The translations under genes and the position numbers were made by a program. DNA of 6,198 nt, from NCBI GenBank assembly GCA_947629425.1, contig CANRDR010000091.1:1-6198 (forward strand). Reading direction: 5' to 3'. This stretch comes from an uncultured Bacilli bacterium. Its GTDB lineage: Bacteria; Bacillota_I; Bacilli_A; RF39; UBA660. Shown in pieces: positions 5,465 through 6,198 of this stretch. The notes under the pieces are model-generated. The model saw only the letters and a program-made list of their open reading frames with translations. It ran no database searches and was not told the origin of the DNA. Positions within the stretch are counted from its first letter, which is position 1. Each line of letters starts with the position of its first letter.

Positions 5465-6198
5465 TTAAACGGTGTATGGATTTGATTTAGTTCCTTCACC
5501 CTGTATTAATTCTATATTTGGAATCAATACTATAGATGGTCTTATATATGCATTTGTATCATCTATTGAAGCAGATGAAAAATTTGCTGTACTAGATTTA
5601 AATATAGTAAATACTGTAAGATATGGATACCCATTATCTCCTATAAATATTGCTTTAGCAGGAAATAATAAATACCAAATACTACTATTAACTAGCCATG
5701 CACTATTAGTTATTCCAATTGATGTAAATCCAGAAAATACTGCTTCATCTGCTGTGAGCATTCCACCATAATCAAATATTTTTTCATCATTAACCCCATC
5801 ACATTTTAATGTTGCTATTTGTTTATTTGTTAATCTATTAAAACTTTCAGAGTATATATCTTTATTTTGTGAAGTATAACTTCCTTCAATCTCAGTACCA
5901 TCGCTATTGAACCAATCTGTAGTATTACCTAAACACCAATTTTCTTTTTTTAAATTCTTTTTCATTTCTTCTGTTATAAAATTTGCAATTATATCTCTAG
6001 CAGATTTTTCTCTTTTTAATGTATTGGAATAATCATATTCAAATACAGTATTTTTGTATCCAAACATTCCATTTCCTATACTTGCATTAACTCCTCCCGT
6101 TGCACTTTCACATGTTTTGGTTTTATCTTCTAGTATTAATTTTACTGAACCATCACCTTGTATTCTTACTATCCTCCAACACATATTATTAAAGTTTA
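5465..6198 (-). CDS. Surface/secreted protein paralogue, 5' end outside the window
   Basis: This is a partial gene: the frame stays open to the window edge, and the four codons before the first ATG (6184) read NFNN, matching NFNE in the paralogue at 1621-173. The ATG at 6184 is therefore internal Met, not the start. The 243 visible residues hold the same scaffold: MCWRIVRI, GDGS, GGVNASIG, ENWCLGN, TDW, LKC, DEKIFD, LTADE, and near the end RPSIVL and G-GT--NPY. All four scaffold cysteines of the paralogue's visible domain are kept. The last 90 or so residues, apart from the PSIVL and G-GT motifs, are very different. No C-terminal anchor is seen. The missing N-terminus probably resembles the export region of the paralogue. 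The fold may be lectin-like as in DUF6273-type tails, which is inferred from memory. A terminator follows directly. Confidence 0.85.
   Translation of the reverse strand, partial: NFNNMCWRIVRIQGDGSVKLILEDKTKTCESATGGVNASIGNGMFGYKNTVFEYDYSNTLKREKSARDIIANFITEEMKKNLKKENWCLGNTTDWFNSDGTEIEGSYTSQNKDIYSESFNRLTNKQIATLKCDGVNDEKIFDYGGMLTADEAVFSGFTSIGITNSAWLVNSSIWYLLFPAKAIFIGDNGYPYLTVFTIFKSSTANFSSASIDDTNAYIRPSIVLIPNIELIQGEGTKSNPYTV

Noticed and set aside
2652..5771. Plus-strand open frames at 2652-2891 and 5472-5771
   Set aside because: Both lie antisense to well-supported genes (YihY/sensor junction and the surface-protein paralogue), with no promoter or ribosome binding site.
1..6198. Mycoplasma-type code, CRISPR array, tRNA/rRNA or insertion sequence
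   Set aside because: Trp is encoded by TGG throughout the open frames; no regularly spaced repeats, cloverleaf, rRNA-like sequence or transposase was seen.

Overview
The window is strongly AT-rich and every supported gene lies on the minus strand. The low GC, AGGAGG-type ribosome binding sites, sigma-A-like promoters (TTGATA-17-TATAAT) and short hairpin-plus-T-run terminators point to a low-GC Firmicute. An uncultured gut Bacilli/Erysipelotrichia (RF39-like) lineage is a reasonable guess but not proven. All Trp codons inside the open frames are TGG and the visible stops are TAA or TAG, so nothing suggests the mycoplasma code (TGA = Trp).

In the direction of transcription (right to left) there are three transcription units. 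(1) 6198-5465 is the 3' part of a gene for a cysteine-containing surface/secreted protein. Its 5' end lies outside the window, and a good intrinsic terminator follows it (5439-5407). (2) A compact three-gene operon starts at a near-consensus promoter (5380-5352). It encodes a small single-pass membrane protein (5333-4851), a large membrane sensor with tandem solute-binding-like domains and a degenerate GGDEF domain (4841-2814), and a YihY/BrkB-type membrane protein (2821-1943). The last two genes overlap by 8 bases. The unit ends at an intrinsic terminator (1845-1816). (3) A monocistronic unit encodes a second surface protein (1621-173), a paralogue of the partial gene at the right edge, and ends at an intrinsic terminator (143-113).

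The 321-base gap 1622-1942 is the most unusual part of the window. It holds the operon terminator, a 17-spacer promoter (1794-1766) and a roughly 138-nt leader. The leader contains two hairpins, a LexA/DinR-like palindrome (1674-1687), a run of nine G on the coding strand (1671-1663), and a second possible -10 (1653-1648) whose spacer would contain the G run. Perfect 10-bp inverted repeats (1741-1750 and 1905-1914) bracket the promoter and terminator. Together these suggest that the surface protein at 1621-173 may be switchable or phase-variable, possibly linked to DNA damage. This is inference.

Bases 1-112 hold only AT-rich sequence with pyrimidine-rich stretches and a small palindrome (29-42); no gene is seen there.

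As a whole, the window combines envelope-facing proteins: two related exported proteins with a conserved scaffold and a divergent C-terminal segment, and between them an operon whose sensor has an extracytoplasmic ligand-binding-like part and a GGDEF output that probably cannot make c-di-GMP. A functional link between the surface proteins and the operon is suggested only by position.
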